Part shown: one piece after another, positions 26,996-35,796 of the stretch
How the letters are laid out: every line of letters begins with the position of its first letter
Position numbering within the stretch: position 1 is the stretch's first letter
Source of the DNA: Nostoc sp. CMAA1605
GTDB taxonomy: Bacteria > Cyanobacteriota > Cyanobacteriia > Cyanobacteriales > Nostocaceae
Direction: 5' to 3'
Length of the DNA: 40,680 nt
Assembly (NCBI RefSeq): GCF_021596505.1
Contig: NZ_PJIZ01000054.1
Span: forward strand, 1-40,680
Notes under the pieces: generated by a model
Databases searched by the model: none
Told to the model about the DNA's origin: nothing
What the model saw: only the letters and a program-made list of their open reading frames with translations
Program-made: the position numbers and the translations under genes

Positions 26996-27874
26996 ATGAA
27001 GGTGGCATTTCTGGGAACTGGACTAATGGGACAACCAATGGCCCAAAGATTGTTAGCAGCAAATATAGAAGTAATTGCTTACAACCGTACCCCAGAAAAA
27101 CTAGCACCCCTACAAGCAGCAGGTGCGGAAATCGTCAACCATCCCCGCTATGCAATTCGGGAAGCAGAATGTGTCATTCTCATGTTGACTAACGCCGCCG
27201 CCATTTATCATGTTTTATTGTCAGACACTTCATGGCGGACGTTAGCTGGACGCACTATCATCCAAATGGGTACCATTACCCCGACACAAAGCCAAGAAAT
27301 TCGAGATTCTGTAGTTGGCGGTGGGGGAGAATACATGGAAGCACCTGTATTGGGAAGCATCCCCGAAGCTCAAACAGGAACGCTAACGGTGATGGTAGGC
27401 GCGCAACTACAACAATATGAAAGACACTTAGATTTACTCAAGAATTTTGGACCTGATCCGGTGTTAGTGGGGCCAGTGGGAACAGCTTCGGGATTGAAAC
27501 TAGCCTTAAATCAACTGATCGGCTCATTAACTACCAGCTTTGCCCTCAGTTTAGCTTTTGTGCAGCGTCAAAGGATTGATGTAGAAAAGTTTATGGAAGT
27601 TTTGCGTAGCAGCGCGCTGTATGCACCTACCTTTGATAAAAAACTACAGCGTATGTTAGAAGGTAATTACAGCAATCCGAATTTTCCCACAAAGCACTTA
27701 CTCAAAGATACAGATTTATTTATCTCCGAAGCTCAATCTCTAGGTTTGGATCTCAGCAGCATTGAAAATGTGCAGAAAATTCTCCAAACAGCCATGAAAA
27801 TGTCATTTGCTGAAGATGATTATTCAGCCTTATTTTCTGTAATTAGAGATTGGGGAGAAGTTAGCGGAGGGTAG
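26996..27874 (+). CDS. NAD(P)-dependent beta-hydroxyacid dehydrogenase (3-hydroxyisobutyrate dehydrogenase-like)
   Basis: A 292-residue enzyme of the GLYR/3-hydroxyisobutyrate dehydrogenase family. VAFLGTGLMGQPMAQRLL is the dinucleotide site, and NRTPEKL after strand 2 favours NADPH. The substrate motif is EAPVLGSIPEAQTGTL, and the catalytic lysine lies in GLKLALNQL (about 168). Plant and cyanobacterial relatives reduce glyoxylate or succinic semialdehyde, so that is a likely activity; 3-hydroxyisobutyrate oxidation is the alternative. AAGGAA precedes the ATG. Single gene, followed by repeat arrays. Confidence 0.85.
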   Translation: MKVAFLGTGLMGQPMAQRLLAANIEVIAYNRTPEKLAPLQAAGAEIVNHPRYAIREAECVILMLTNAAAIYHVLLSDTSWRTLAGRTIIQMGTITPTQSQEIRDSVVGGGGEYMEAPVLGSIPEAQTGTLTVMVGAQLQQYERHLDLLKNFGPDPVLVGPVGTASGLKLALNQLIGSLTTSFALSLAFVQRQRIDVEKFMEVLRSSALYAPTFDKKLQRMLEGNYSNPNFPTKHLLKDTDLFISEAQSLGLDLSSIENVQKILQTAMKMSFAEDDYSALFSVIRDWGEVSGG

Positions 27875-27965
27875 GGATTGGGGATTGGGGACTGGGGACA
27901 AGGTAGGAGTAATGAGTGCTGAGTGCTGAGTAATGACTATTGACTAATGACTAATGACTATTGAC
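27873..27965. repeat. STRR arrays GGGGATT, TGAGTGC and TGACTAT between convergent genes
   Basis: Three short arrays in succession, GGGGATT/GGGGACT, TGAGTGC and TGACTAA/TGACTAT, filling the gap between the dehydrogenase and the convergent histidine kinase gene. The kinase stop lies next to the last unit. Confidence 0.88.
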
Positions 27966-27968
27966 TAC

Positions 27969-29327
27969 CTACAACAAAGGCAACAAAATTTCAAATTCTG
28001 TTCCTTTACCTAGTTGGGAGCGAAAATTTAGATGTCCTCCATGTCTAGCAGTGATGATTCTATAACTTACGGCTAAACTCGTTTCTTTATCGGCTCTCTT
28101 TTCTATCGAAAAATTTTCGCGCATTTGTTTTTGTAATTCATCAGGAATTCCTGGGCCATTATCAGTAATAGAAATTTCTACCCACCTTGAATCAGGTGCA
28201 TTGGGTGTAATTGTGGGTTTAGAAATCACCTTTGTGGAAATAACAATTTCTGCTTGTTTGAGATGATGTTGACTATCTGGTTGTAATTGTTGCCTGACTG
28301 CTTCATCTAGCAAACCATCTACAGATTGACTTAATATATTCATTAATACTTGGTTAAATTGCCCTATATAGCAAGGCACTGGAGGCAATTTACCGTAGTT
28401 TTTGACAATGCGAATCTCGCCCTTTAAACGGCTTTTAATTAAAATTACAATACTATCTATGCAGGCGTGTAAATCTACTGGTTTAGGATAAATTGCGTCG
28501 ATGTGACAAAAATTCTGTAAGCTGGTGACAAGTTTTTTTAGTCTTTCTGCACCACTGCGCGCACTAGTTAAAGCTTTAGATAAATCTTGCTCTAAATAAT
28601 CAAATTCTATTTCTTCTTTGATTGTATCGACGGTGTGACAACAATCAGAGCAGTTATTTTCGTAAGCAGCTATTAATTTTAATAAGTCTTGGGTGTAGTT
28701 GGATATATGAGTGAGATTACCCCAAATAAAACCTACAGGATCTAAAATTTCGTGGGCAACTCCATCTACTAATCTGCCAAGACTAGCCATTTTATCATTT
28801 TGAATCATTTGGGCTTGAGAGCGTTCATAACGCACTTGAGTCTCAATCCCGCGAATTTGCCAAGCTGCGATATTTAGCTCTTGGATATCTAAAAGTTTGT
28901 AGGTATTTTCTGCTGTCTGTACTACTATAGGTTCTGCTAAAAATTCTGGCGATCGCTTGAGCGTATGGTACATTGCCGTTAAAATTGGCGTTGTCTCAGG
29001 TAACTGTAAAATCGTTCTCCGCACGTAACTATAGATCACCTCTAAAGGTTCTTTCGCCAGTAAATCTTCACCGTGGGGACGAACTAAGAACTCTACTAAC
29101 CGTCGTCGAGAGATCATTCCATAAAATTTACCGTGTTCTAATAAAATTACACCTGGGAGTAAGGGATATTTATCAAAATATCTTGCTACTTCTGTACCAG
29201 TACAGCTGACTGATACCTCAAAAGTGTACATTGGTAGTTCTTGCAGCCTTGATTCTATACTCAAATCGCGATCGCTACCTACAGATAAAATTGGCGGCGA
29301 TGTTTGGTAACAAAACTCTTGTGACAC
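27969..29327 (-). CDS. Sensor histidine kinase with CBS-like N-terminus and eroded ATP site
   Basis: A 452-residue soluble protein. Residues 35-175 look like a CBS-pair region (PLLPGVILLEHGKFYGMISRR). The dimerisation/phosphoacceptor helix is MASLGRLVDGVAHEILDP, with the H-box histidine present. The catalytic domain keeps the G1 box DNGPGIP, but the N box reads NILSQSVDGL, where the Mg-binding Asn of NLLSNAIDAL-type boxes is Gln. The G2 box reads KETSLAVSYRI, where GTGLGLSISYQI is usual, so its glycines are lost. ATP binding may be impaired. No response regulator gene is adjacent. The start is GTG 29327. A phosphotransfer scaffold or a regulated pseudokinase is as likely as an ordinary kinase. 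Confidence 0.8.
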   Translation of the reverse strand: MSQEFCYQTSPPILSVGSDRDLSIESRLQELPMYTFEVSVSCTGTEVARYFDKYPLLPGVILLEHGKFYGMISRRRLVEFLVRPHGEDLLAKEPLEVIYSYVRRTILQLPETTPILTAMYHTLKRSPEFLAEPIVVQTAENTYKLLDIQELNIAAWQIRGIETQVRYERSQAQMIQNDKMASLGRLVDGVAHEILDPVGFIWGNLTHISNYTQDLLKLIAAYENNCSDCCHTVDTIKEEIEFDYLEQDLSKALTSARSGAERLKKLVTSLQNFCHIDAIYPKPVDLHACIDSIVILIKSRLKGEIRIVKNYGKLPPVPCYIGQFNQVLMNILSQSVDGLLDEAVRQQLQPDSQHHLKQAEIVISTKVISKPTITPNAPDSRWVEISITDNGPGIPDELQKQMRENFSIEKRADKETSLAVSYRIITARHGGHLNFRSQLGKGTEFEILLPLL

Positions 29328-30094
29328 AGTAAACTCTCATCTTGACCCAAATTTGCCAATAATCAGCTAATATTCTATTCCCTATCTCTTCTGCTGGGAT
29401 TAATACAAGGAAATTAAAAAAACAAACTGATTTATCAGCTTTTGAGCTATTTTAGCTATTGGTCTGATTTCCACCGAACCGTACTATTCTCTAAACTTTA
29501 ACGTCAATACCGAATAATTTAAGTATTTTTACTTAAAAAAGATCCTTGATCCGCAGAATTTTGCAAATTGGTATTGCAGATTGAGACTTTTTATAGTACA
29601 AGGTCAACCAACCCTAAAATCTAATTTTTGGAGCATAGCCAAAACTATGAATAACGATGAATATGAGTAAAATCGAGCGATCCCCAAATGTTTAAAAATA
29701 TAAATTATCAAGCAAATTGCCCAGAAATCAGTATCATTAAACGATGATATGAGTAAGTATCATAGCCACAAACCTGTAAATTTAAAGATTATTGCTTTTG
29801 CTCTTGAATTTTTGAGTTTTACTCAATGCTATGTTAGTTCAACACTACATACAAAAAATAGGAACTATTACGGTTATACAACAATCATCAGACTCATCAT
29901 CAGTATATGTTCCACCATCAAAAATCTATCAATAACTTATTGATAGCTATGAAGACTGCCACTCAAATTTCTAACATCTATCAATTAACTGTTTTGAATG
30001 ATGTTGTATCTAATTAAAATGTGTTTGAACCTGATTCAGATAGAATGACTAAGCATAACCTCAAAACTTCAAACCGCTTTTGACTGCGACACCC
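29328..30094. other. AT-rich divergent regulatory region upstream of the permease
   Basis: 767 bases. A 64-codon ORF at 29749 has no ribosome site and is rejected. The right half carries a perfect dyad at 29926..29946, a second half-site at 29978..29990, and a TATCAT-n6-ATGATA inverted repeat at about 29732-29749. The left half must hold the histidine kinase promoter. Confidence 0.55.
29926..29946. promoter_or_regulatory. Perfect operator-like dyad (ATCAA-N7-TTGAT core) upstream of the permease
   Basis: Two 10-base arms, CTATCAATAA and its exact complement, around a single C. The core ATCAA-N7-TTGAT is close to the ATCAA-(N6)-TTGAT form I recall for Synechocystis ArsR. A second CTATCAAT half-site (with TAAC after it) starts 52 bases further on, about five helical turns. 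The dyad lies about 150 bases before the permease ATG, so the promoter would be in between or overlapping. Confidence 0.6.
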
Positions 30095-31150
30095 ATGAAT
30101 CAATTGAACAATGGTTTCACTATATTTTTGAGTTTGCTAGTCGAGGCGATGCCTTTTTTGCTTCTAGGGGTTTTATTCTCCAGTTTGCTGCTATTTTTCG
30201 TAGATGAGCGCAAATTAGTCGAGAAAATGCCCCAAAACCCGCTACTAGGTGCTTTAGTTGGCAGTATGGTAGGCTTTTTGTTCCCAGTGTGTGAATGTGG
30301 CAATGTGCCTGTTGCTAGGCGGTTGCTAATGCAAGGAGTACCCACACCTGTAGCAGTTGGTTTTTTACTAGCAGCACCAACAATCAACCCGATTGTCATT
30401 TGGGCGACATGGACAGCATTTCGTGATCAGCCAGAAATTGTAATTTTGCGAGTGGTCTTTTCATTATCAATTGCGACAATTATTGGCTATGTGTTTAGTT
30501 TTCAAACCGACTTGCAACCCATAGTACAACCAGCGATCGCCCGTTACTTAAAATTTAATCCCCCTCCCAATCCAGAACAAAAACGCCGAGGTAAATCGCC
30601 AACAGGAAAACCAGCCATCAACACACCTAATATTTTGCGTTCTGGGACTTATATTTTAGGGGGTAGAGCTGGAATGACGACAAGATTAGACGCTAACCAA
30701 CTCCCCACAAGTGAACCCAACCCCAACGCAGGTAAAAGCAAAGCAGACAAATTGCGTTTAGTGCTAGATAACAGTATTCAAGAATTGCGAGAATTAGGCG
30801 GTGTCATGGTTTTAGGAAGTGCGATCGCGGCCGCAATTCAAGTGTTAGCCCCCCGCGATTTAATCCTCAGCCTTGGCGCAGGCCCCATTACCTCCATTTT
30901 GGTGATGCTAGTGTTAGCCGCCGTCGTTTCCATTTGTTCCACAGTCGATTCCTTTTTCGCCCTCTCCTTCGCCTCGGCCTTCAGTAGTGGCTCATTACTA
31001 GCATTTTTAGTCTTCGGCCCCATGATTGACATCAAAAGCGTAGGTTTGATGTTATCCATGTTCAAACCCAAAACCATCTTTTACCTATTTGCCCTAGCAG
31101 GACAACTGACGTTTTTATTTACCCTGTTCATTAACTTGCACGTAATTTAA
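30095..31150 (+). CDS. PF03773-type permease (metal/metalloid efflux candidate)
   Basis: A 351-residue membrane protein with about eight hydrophobic segments. The family motif with paired cysteines, PVCECGNVPVARRLL (about 66-80), is present, as is a second conserved segment, VSICSTVDSFFALSF (about 278). A soluble loop of about 80 residues splits the two membrane halves. Relatives include ArsP (organoarsenical efflux) and B. subtilis YcgR. It is followed 138 bases later by the TIGR03943 partner, the usual pairing. The CxCG cysteines and the ArsR-like dyad upstream favour a metal or metalloid role. The start is ATG 30095; TTG 30080 is possible but not supported. Confidence 0.82.
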   Translation: MNQLNNGFTIFLSLLVEAMPFLLLGVLFSSLLLFFVDERKLVEKMPQNPLLGALVGSMVGFLFPVCECGNVPVARRLLMQGVPTPVAVGFLLAAPTINPIVIWATWTAFRDQPEIVILRVVFSLSIATIIGYVFSFQTDLQPIVQPAIARYLKFNPPPNPEQKRRGKSPTGKPAINTPNILRSGTYILGGRAGMTTRLDANQLPTSEPNPNAGKSKADKLRLVLDNSIQELRELGGVMVLGSAIAAAIQVLAPRDLILSLGAGPITSILVMLVLAAVVSICSTVDSFFALSFASAFSSGSLLAFLVFGPMIDIKSVGLMLSMFKPKTIFYLFALAGQLTFLFTLFINLHVI

Positions 31151-31294
31151 TTAGGGGTGTGAGGGTATGAGGGTATAGGGGTGTAGAGGGACAAGTTAGA
31201 CAAGGGAGACAAGGTAGACAGGGGGAGAAAAATCAAAGTAACTTATTTGCCTAATGACTAATGACTAATGACTATTGACTATTGACCAATGACT
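31151..31294. repeat. STRR arrays GGGTATAG, ACAAGGT(AG) and TGACTAA/TGACTAT entering the next gene
   Basis: Three array types in succession. The last, AATGACT units, supplies the ATG start of the TIGR03943 gene at 31289. Confidence 0.88.
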
Positions 31295-32044
31295 AAATCT
31301 CAACGCCAAAATAAGTTTCTGGCCTGGCTGGATGTATTAGCAATTGCATCTTGGGGCATATTAATGCTGAGGTATTGGGTAACTGGCAAGCTCAATTTGT
31401 TAATTCACCCCAATTTCTTTGGTTTAGTGGTTGTATGTGGTGTCGCCTTGATTGTCATAGCTTTCTTGAAAGCAAAAGAACTATGGCAACGGCGAAGACG
31501 AGAGGTTACACCCAATGTTCAGCACGTTAACTTCTTCGCACCTGGATGGGGTAGTAGTTTGCTACTCATCTCAGCAATCGTAGGAATAATCATCACACCC
31601 CAAGTATTCGCCAGCGATAAAGCACTACAAAGAGGTGTAACAGAGTTAACTAATTCTCGTGTGCAACCCCAAGCCTTTAGGGCTTCCACTCGTCCAGAAG
31701 AGCGATCGCTGGTAGACTGGGTACGCACACTCAGCGTCTATCCTGAGCCAGACGGATACACCGGTCAAAAAGTGAAAGTGCAAGGGTTTGTCATCCACCC
31801 ACCAGACATGGGTAAAGAATACATATTTCTCGCCAGATTTGTTCTCACCTGCTGCGCCGCAGATGCCTATCCAGTTGGCTTACCCGTGAAACTCTCAGAA
31901 GGTCAAGAAAGATACACCCCTGACACTTGGCTAGAAATAGAAGGAAAAATGGTGACAGAAACCATAAGTGGTAAACGCCAACTCACCATCGCCGCCAGTT
32001 CCTTGAAAAAAATTCCCCAGCCACCCAATCCCTATAGTTATTAG
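31289..32044 (+). CDS. TIGR03943-family (DUF1980/YcgQ-like) permease partner
   Basis: A 251-residue protein with two or three N-terminal hydrophobic segments, then an extracytoplasmic soluble domain that ends in the family hallmark FVLTCCAADAYPVGL. The two cysteines there may bind a metal or form a disulfide. Proteins of this family are nearly always encoded next to PF03773 permeases, as here, and are thought to be a subunit or cofactor of the transporter. The ATG start lies inside a TGACTAA repeat and no Shine-Dalgarno is present. The length and N-terminus still match the family. Translation may depend on coupling or on the AU-rich context. Confidence 0.85.
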   Translation: MTKSQRQNKFLAWLDVLAIASWGILMLRYWVTGKLNLLIHPNFFGLVVVCGVALIVIAFLKAKELWQRRRREVTPNVQHVNFFAPGWGSSLLLISAIVGIIITPQVFASDKALQRGVTELTNSRVQPQAFRASTRPEERSLVDWVRTLSVYPEPDGYTGQKVKVQGFVIHPPDMGKEYIFLARFVLTCCAADAYPVGLPVKLSEGQERYTPDTWLEIEGKMVTETISGKRQLTIAASSLKKIPQPPNPYSY

Positions 32045-32152
32045 GGACTGGGGATTGGGGATTGGGGACTGGGGACAAGGTAGACAAGGTAAACAAGGTG
32101 GGAGATGAGAAAAACTGTTCACTGTCGTCTAATGACTAATGACTAATGACTA
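32042..32152. repeat. STRR arrays GGGGATT/GGGGACT, ACAAGGTAG and TAATGAC entering the next gene
   Basis: Directly follows the TIGR03943 stop. The last units (TAATGAC) supply the ATG at 32146 for the propeller gene. Confidence 0.85.
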
Positions 32153-33690
32153 CCAAATCTTTCCTCCAACCATTAGATCGAATGGCGATCGCTTTAATGC
32201 TGTTGCTCAGTTTGTTGATTGGGCTACTCATTTTACAAGGTGATGTCGTAGCAGCGCGAGTGCGGGATTTTTCCTGGCAAAATCAGCAGATTGGGGCAGA
32301 AGATATTTCTTTTACCCTCACTTTTAGCCGTCCTATGAATGCTAAAAGCGTAGAGGAAAATTTAAAAGTTTGTCCATTAGCAAACAAAAGTGAAGAGGAA
32401 AATCTCAAAAGCTGTCCCGAAGATCGTCCACCACTAGCAGGTAAAATCAGTTGGACAGGACGACGGATGGTTTACACGCTGTTGACACCTGCACCATACG
32501 GCACAAGCTATAAAGTGTATTTGCAAGGGGCGAAAGATAAATTTGCGGCTATAGAAGATAAAAAGCGAGTGATCCAGCCTTTTGTGGGTCAGTTTACCAC
32601 GCGCGATCGCGTGATTCTCTACATAGGAGCTGACCAAGAAGATAAAGGCCGATTAGTTCTTTACAACTTAACTCAAGACCAAAAAACAGTCCTCACCCCC
32701 AAAGAGTTAGTTGTGATGGACTTTAAAGCCTACCCCGATGGGGAAAAAATCTTGTTTTCAGCCCGTGCTAGCAATAATCAAGACTTACTATCAGCGAAAA
32801 TATATACTGTCACCACAGGAGTTTCTGCCAAAGCTGGCGCATCACCAACCACAGCAGGTTTAATCGACCTAGTTTTAGACAATAAAGACTATCAAAATCT
32901 CAAATTCGACTTATCACCAGACGGACAAACAATAGTCGTACAAAGAGGAAATAGAAACAATCCCAGCGACTTTGGATTGTGGTTTATGCCAGCGAACATT
33001 CCACCAGGCGAAAAACTTCAACCCCAACGTTTACAAAGTCAACCAGGAGGAGATTTTCTGATTACTCCTGACAGTAAAGCCGTAGCCATTGCCCAAGGAC
33101 AAGGGGCTGCAATTTTACCTCTGCAACAAGATGCCAGCAAACCCTTAGATTTTCTGCCGCAGTTTGGTTTAGTACAATCCTTTTCTAAGGATGGCTCTCA
33201 AGCAGCTATGGTCAAATTTAATACTGACTTTACAAAAGAATTATTTTTAGTCACCAATCAAGGTACACAGAAACCCCTAGTCAAGACTACAGGCTCAATT
33301 CTCAGTTGCCAGTTTGATCCTGCTTCACCTACCCTCTACTGCCTATTAACACAACTCGTCTCTCAGGCACAATATATAGAACAGCCTTACTTAGTAGCAA
33401 TTGATCTAAAAAACCAGCAGCAGAAACCACTATTAGTCTTACCAGTGGAACAAAGAAACGTGCAGATGAGTTTATCCCCTGATGGTTTAGCCTTGCTATT
33501 TGACCAAGTAGTTCCCGAAACCAATACTAGTAAACCATCTACTAGCAATTTGAAGACTGATGAAGGTGAAGCGATCGCCACTAGTAGTCTTTGGTTAATG
33601 CCCCTACTGCCCATTTCTGATGCAGCCATCAGCACCATTAAACCAGAAAAACTTCCCCTAATTGGTTTCCATCCTCGTTGGTTGCCATAG
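32146..33690 (+). CDS. Membrane-anchored protein with an Ig-like domain and TolB/WD-type beta-propeller
   Basis: A 514-residue protein. A hydrophobic segment at residues 14-32 anchors it. Residues 40-150 look like a bacterial Ig-like (Big_5) domain (DISFTLTFSRPMN, GKISWTGRRMVYTLLTPAPYGTSYKV). The rest has repeated short propeller-like blades such as MDFKAYPDGEKILFS, FDLSPDGQTIVV, FLITPDSKAVAIA and MSLSPDGLALLF. A short internal duplication, EENLKVCP then EENLKSCP, lies near residues 70-90. The function is not known to me; the family looks cyanobacterial. The first ATG is repeat-derived; M13 (32182), just before the membrane segment, is an alternative. It shares direction with the permease pair and may be co-transcribed. 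Confidence 0.7.
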   Translation: MTTKSFLQPLDRMAIALMLLLSLLIGLLILQGDVVAARVRDFSWQNQQIGAEDISFTLTFSRPMNAKSVEENLKVCPLANKSEEENLKSCPEDRPPLAGKISWTGRRMVYTLLTPAPYGTSYKVYLQGAKDKFAAIEDKKRVIQPFVGQFTTRDRVILYIGADQEDKGRLVLYNLTQDQKTVLTPKELVVMDFKAYPDGEKILFSARASNNQDLLSAKIYTVTTGVSAKAGASPTTAGLIDLVLDNKDYQNLKFDLSPDGQTIVVQRGNRNNPSDFGLWFMPANIPPGEKLQPQRLQSQPGGDFLITPDSKAVAIAQGQGAAILPLQQDASKPLDFLPQFGLVQSFSKDGSQAAMVKFNTDFTKELFLVTNQGTQKPLVKTTGSILSCQFDPASPTLYCLLTQLVSQAQYIEQPYLVAIDLKNQQQKPLLVLPVEQRNVQMSLSPDGLALLFDQVVPETNTSKPSTSNLKTDEGEAIATSSLWLMPLLPISDAAISTIKPEKLPLIGFHPRWLP

Positions 33691-34138
33691 TTACTGGACA
33701 AAAGGCAAAAGGCCAAACATAATTCCCCCAGTCCCCAGTCCCATTCTTAAATTTTTGACTTTTTCTATTGACTATCCCAAAGGTGTTTTTGATAAATTAT
33801 ATACAGATATAGTGTTTCTCCAGCGTGTGAATTTCAACTAGGGAGCTGCTACCACATAACTTTTGACTAAAGCCAAGTCAGCTTGAACCAAAATATTTCA
33901 GTATCTGTACAGCAACTCATACATCTGTAGCATTTAAACTCAAAATACCCCCGATATCTCAGGTTGACGGGGGGTCAGTTCTTAATGTTATAACGACATC
34001 AGTTATAGATGCAAAATGGGGAACACTAATCAATAATGACTACTGAAGCTAGGGGAAACAATAGCTTGGCTGTAAACTTATTCCCTAGACGGTTGATCAG
34101 CAATGCTGAAAATTGATTAAGTGGGTGGTTCAAGAGTG
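33691..34138. other. Intergenic region with GC hairpin upstream of the coiled-coil gene
   Basis: About 448 bases. It begins with a short CCCCAGT remnant (33726-33742). A hairpin CCCCCG...CGGGGG with a 14-base loop lies at 33948..33973, without a T-tract, so it may be a leader or antisense structure. I see no gene or other repeat. Confidence 0.5.
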
Positions 34139-35692
34139 ATGAATGAAGCCGACACCTCAAATAACAGGAATGTGATGGAATCTCCTAATTCTTCTGCTAA
34201 TTCTCTACAACCAGAACAAACTATCTGTCCTTTTTATTCAGTCGTACCTGCTGACAATATAACCGTTGCTAAATTGCCACTCCTCAACCCCGCAGCAGAT
34301 GAGCCGCACCATCACACAACTGCTGATGTTCCCCAAGATAATCATGTACAGTCAGATTGGGTTGTAGAACCTGATAGTGAACAGCAAACACAGATTGCAG
34401 AAGAATTTCAAAAACTCCTGGCATTAAATACAGAACTGCGTACTGCCAATAATGAGTTATATCAGCAAGTAGAACATCTTAAAGATGAATTGGTAGAGTC
34501 AGAAAAGGCTCTACAGTGGCAAAAAAGACGTTCTAGCGTTACAGAATCTATGCTCAATCAGCAAGCGCAAGAACTTGCTGCGGCTCAAGAACAAATTCAA
34601 TCATTATTCCAACAGCTAGAAACTACAGCCCAAACAGCACAGCGTCAAGAAATCTTAATTGAAAGTTACAAAGCCCAATTACAAATCAGTCAACAACGCA
34701 TTGCCCAGTTAGAAAGGGAATGCACTTTATTACAAACAAACTATAGCGAACAATCTCAACAAGTATTGCAGTCAGAAAACGCCTGTCGGGAGTTGCGGAC
34801 TAGATTAATGCGACAACAACGTCAAACATTACAATTTAAAGCCGCACTGGAAAAATGTCTAGAAACATCCATTCCCAGTTATGATTCTTCTGATGCAGCT
34901 ACCGATAAGCCGCCAAGTTCAGTCCCCCACAAATCGCGGTTTGCCAAAAAAGCCAGGTCTTTGTTTCCGAATGCACAGCCGATTAAACCTTGGTCAGCAG
35001 AACCAGAATCACCAACAGAAAATACTGATCAGGTAACAAGTGAACCTTCATTACCACCTCCATTTACCAGTAGTTACGCTGTTCCCAACCCTTCGCCGAT
35101 TTGGAACTGGCCGCCTAAAGAACAAACTCCCTCACCCCCACAGCCAGAACCATCAATGGAAACTGGGGAAAGTGAACCTGTAACTCAATCAGAAGAAGTG
35201 ATATCTGTAACACCATCGCCAGAACTAGATGAGCAAATAGATAGCCTGATTCAAATGTTTTTTGCGTCTCAGTCTGGAACTGGAACTACACCTACACAAC
35301 CACCATTAACAGAACTTCATTCTGATCATCAAGCTGAAGAAAATCCAGTTTGGGAAACTTGGGCGACAAATGTTGAAGACGATACAGCACCAGAAACGAC
35401 ACCAGACAACCCAGCAATCAAATTTACAGAAATTATACCTCCAGTAAATAACTCTGCTACATTGTCATTTAATCTATCGTCTACAGATAAACCTACTTCC
35501 ACACCAGAAAATCTTCATAGTGAAACCTATCCACAACATGAAAATTTTGGTTTAGGTGATTTACCTCCAGAATTAGGGGGAGAAGTTGTAGATCAAGATT
35601 CTCAATCACCTTCGCCAGTAGTTTATCCTCAACGTCCACCAAAAGGACGTAAGTCTTTAGCATCGGTGGAATTGCCAAAGTTTAAGCAATGA
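34139..35692 (+). CDS. Coiled-coil protein of unknown function
   Basis: A 517-residue protein that I do not recognise. Residues about 80-250 form a long Gln/Glu/Leu-rich coiled coil (AEEFQKLLALNTELRTANNELYQQ and on). A basic patch follows (HKSRFAKKARSLF, about 265-280), then a Pro/Thr/Ser/Glu-rich low-complexity region to the end, with a short conserved-looking DEQIDSLIQMFFASQSG segment near 370 and a basic GRKSLASVELPKFKQ tail. No signal peptide or membrane segment. The layout suggests a cytoplasmic scaffold. ATG 34139 is chosen over GTG 34121; neither has a clear ribosome site. Confidence 0.65.
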   Translation: MNEADTSNNRNVMESPNSSANSLQPEQTICPFYSVVPADNITVAKLPLLNPAADEPHHHTTADVPQDNHVQSDWVVEPDSEQQTQIAEEFQKLLALNTELRTANNELYQQVEHLKDELVESEKALQWQKRRSSVTESMLNQQAQELAAAQEQIQSLFQQLETTAQTAQRQEILIESYKAQLQISQQRIAQLERECTLLQTNYSEQSQQVLQSENACRELRTRLMRQQRQTLQFKAALEKCLETSIPSYDSSDAATDKPPSSVPHKSRFAKKARSLFPNAQPIKPWSAEPESPTENTDQVTSEPSLPPPFTSSYAVPNPSPIWNWPPKEQTPSPPQPEPSMETGESEPVTQSEEVISVTPSPELDEQIDSLIQMFFASQSGTGTTPTQPPLTELHSDHQAEENPVWETWATNVEDDTAPETTPDNPAIKFTEIIPPVNNSATLSFNLSSTDKPTSTPENLHSETYPQHENFGLGDLPPELGGEVVDQDSQSPSPVVYPQRPPKGRKSLASVELPKFKQ

Positions 35693-35796
35693 ATAGGGGT
35701 ATAGGGGTGTAGGGGTGTAGGGGTGTAGGGGAAAAAATAAGTAGGAATTTTCCCTTACACCCTCATACCCTTACACCCTTACACCCTTAATTACAC
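35693..35796. repeat. STRR array GGGTGTAG / TTACACCC between convergent genes
   Basis: GGGTGTAG units after the coiled-coil gene, then a spacer and complementary TTACACCC units. The two halves could pair into a long hairpin and serve as a bidirectional terminator. The TAA stop of the minus-strand gene (35793..35791) is inside the last unit. Confidence 0.8.

Noticed and set aside
29749..29943. 64-codon ORF upstream of the permease.
   Set aside because: No Shine-Dalgarno, AT-rich sequence, low-information peptide, and its end overlaps the operator-like dyad.
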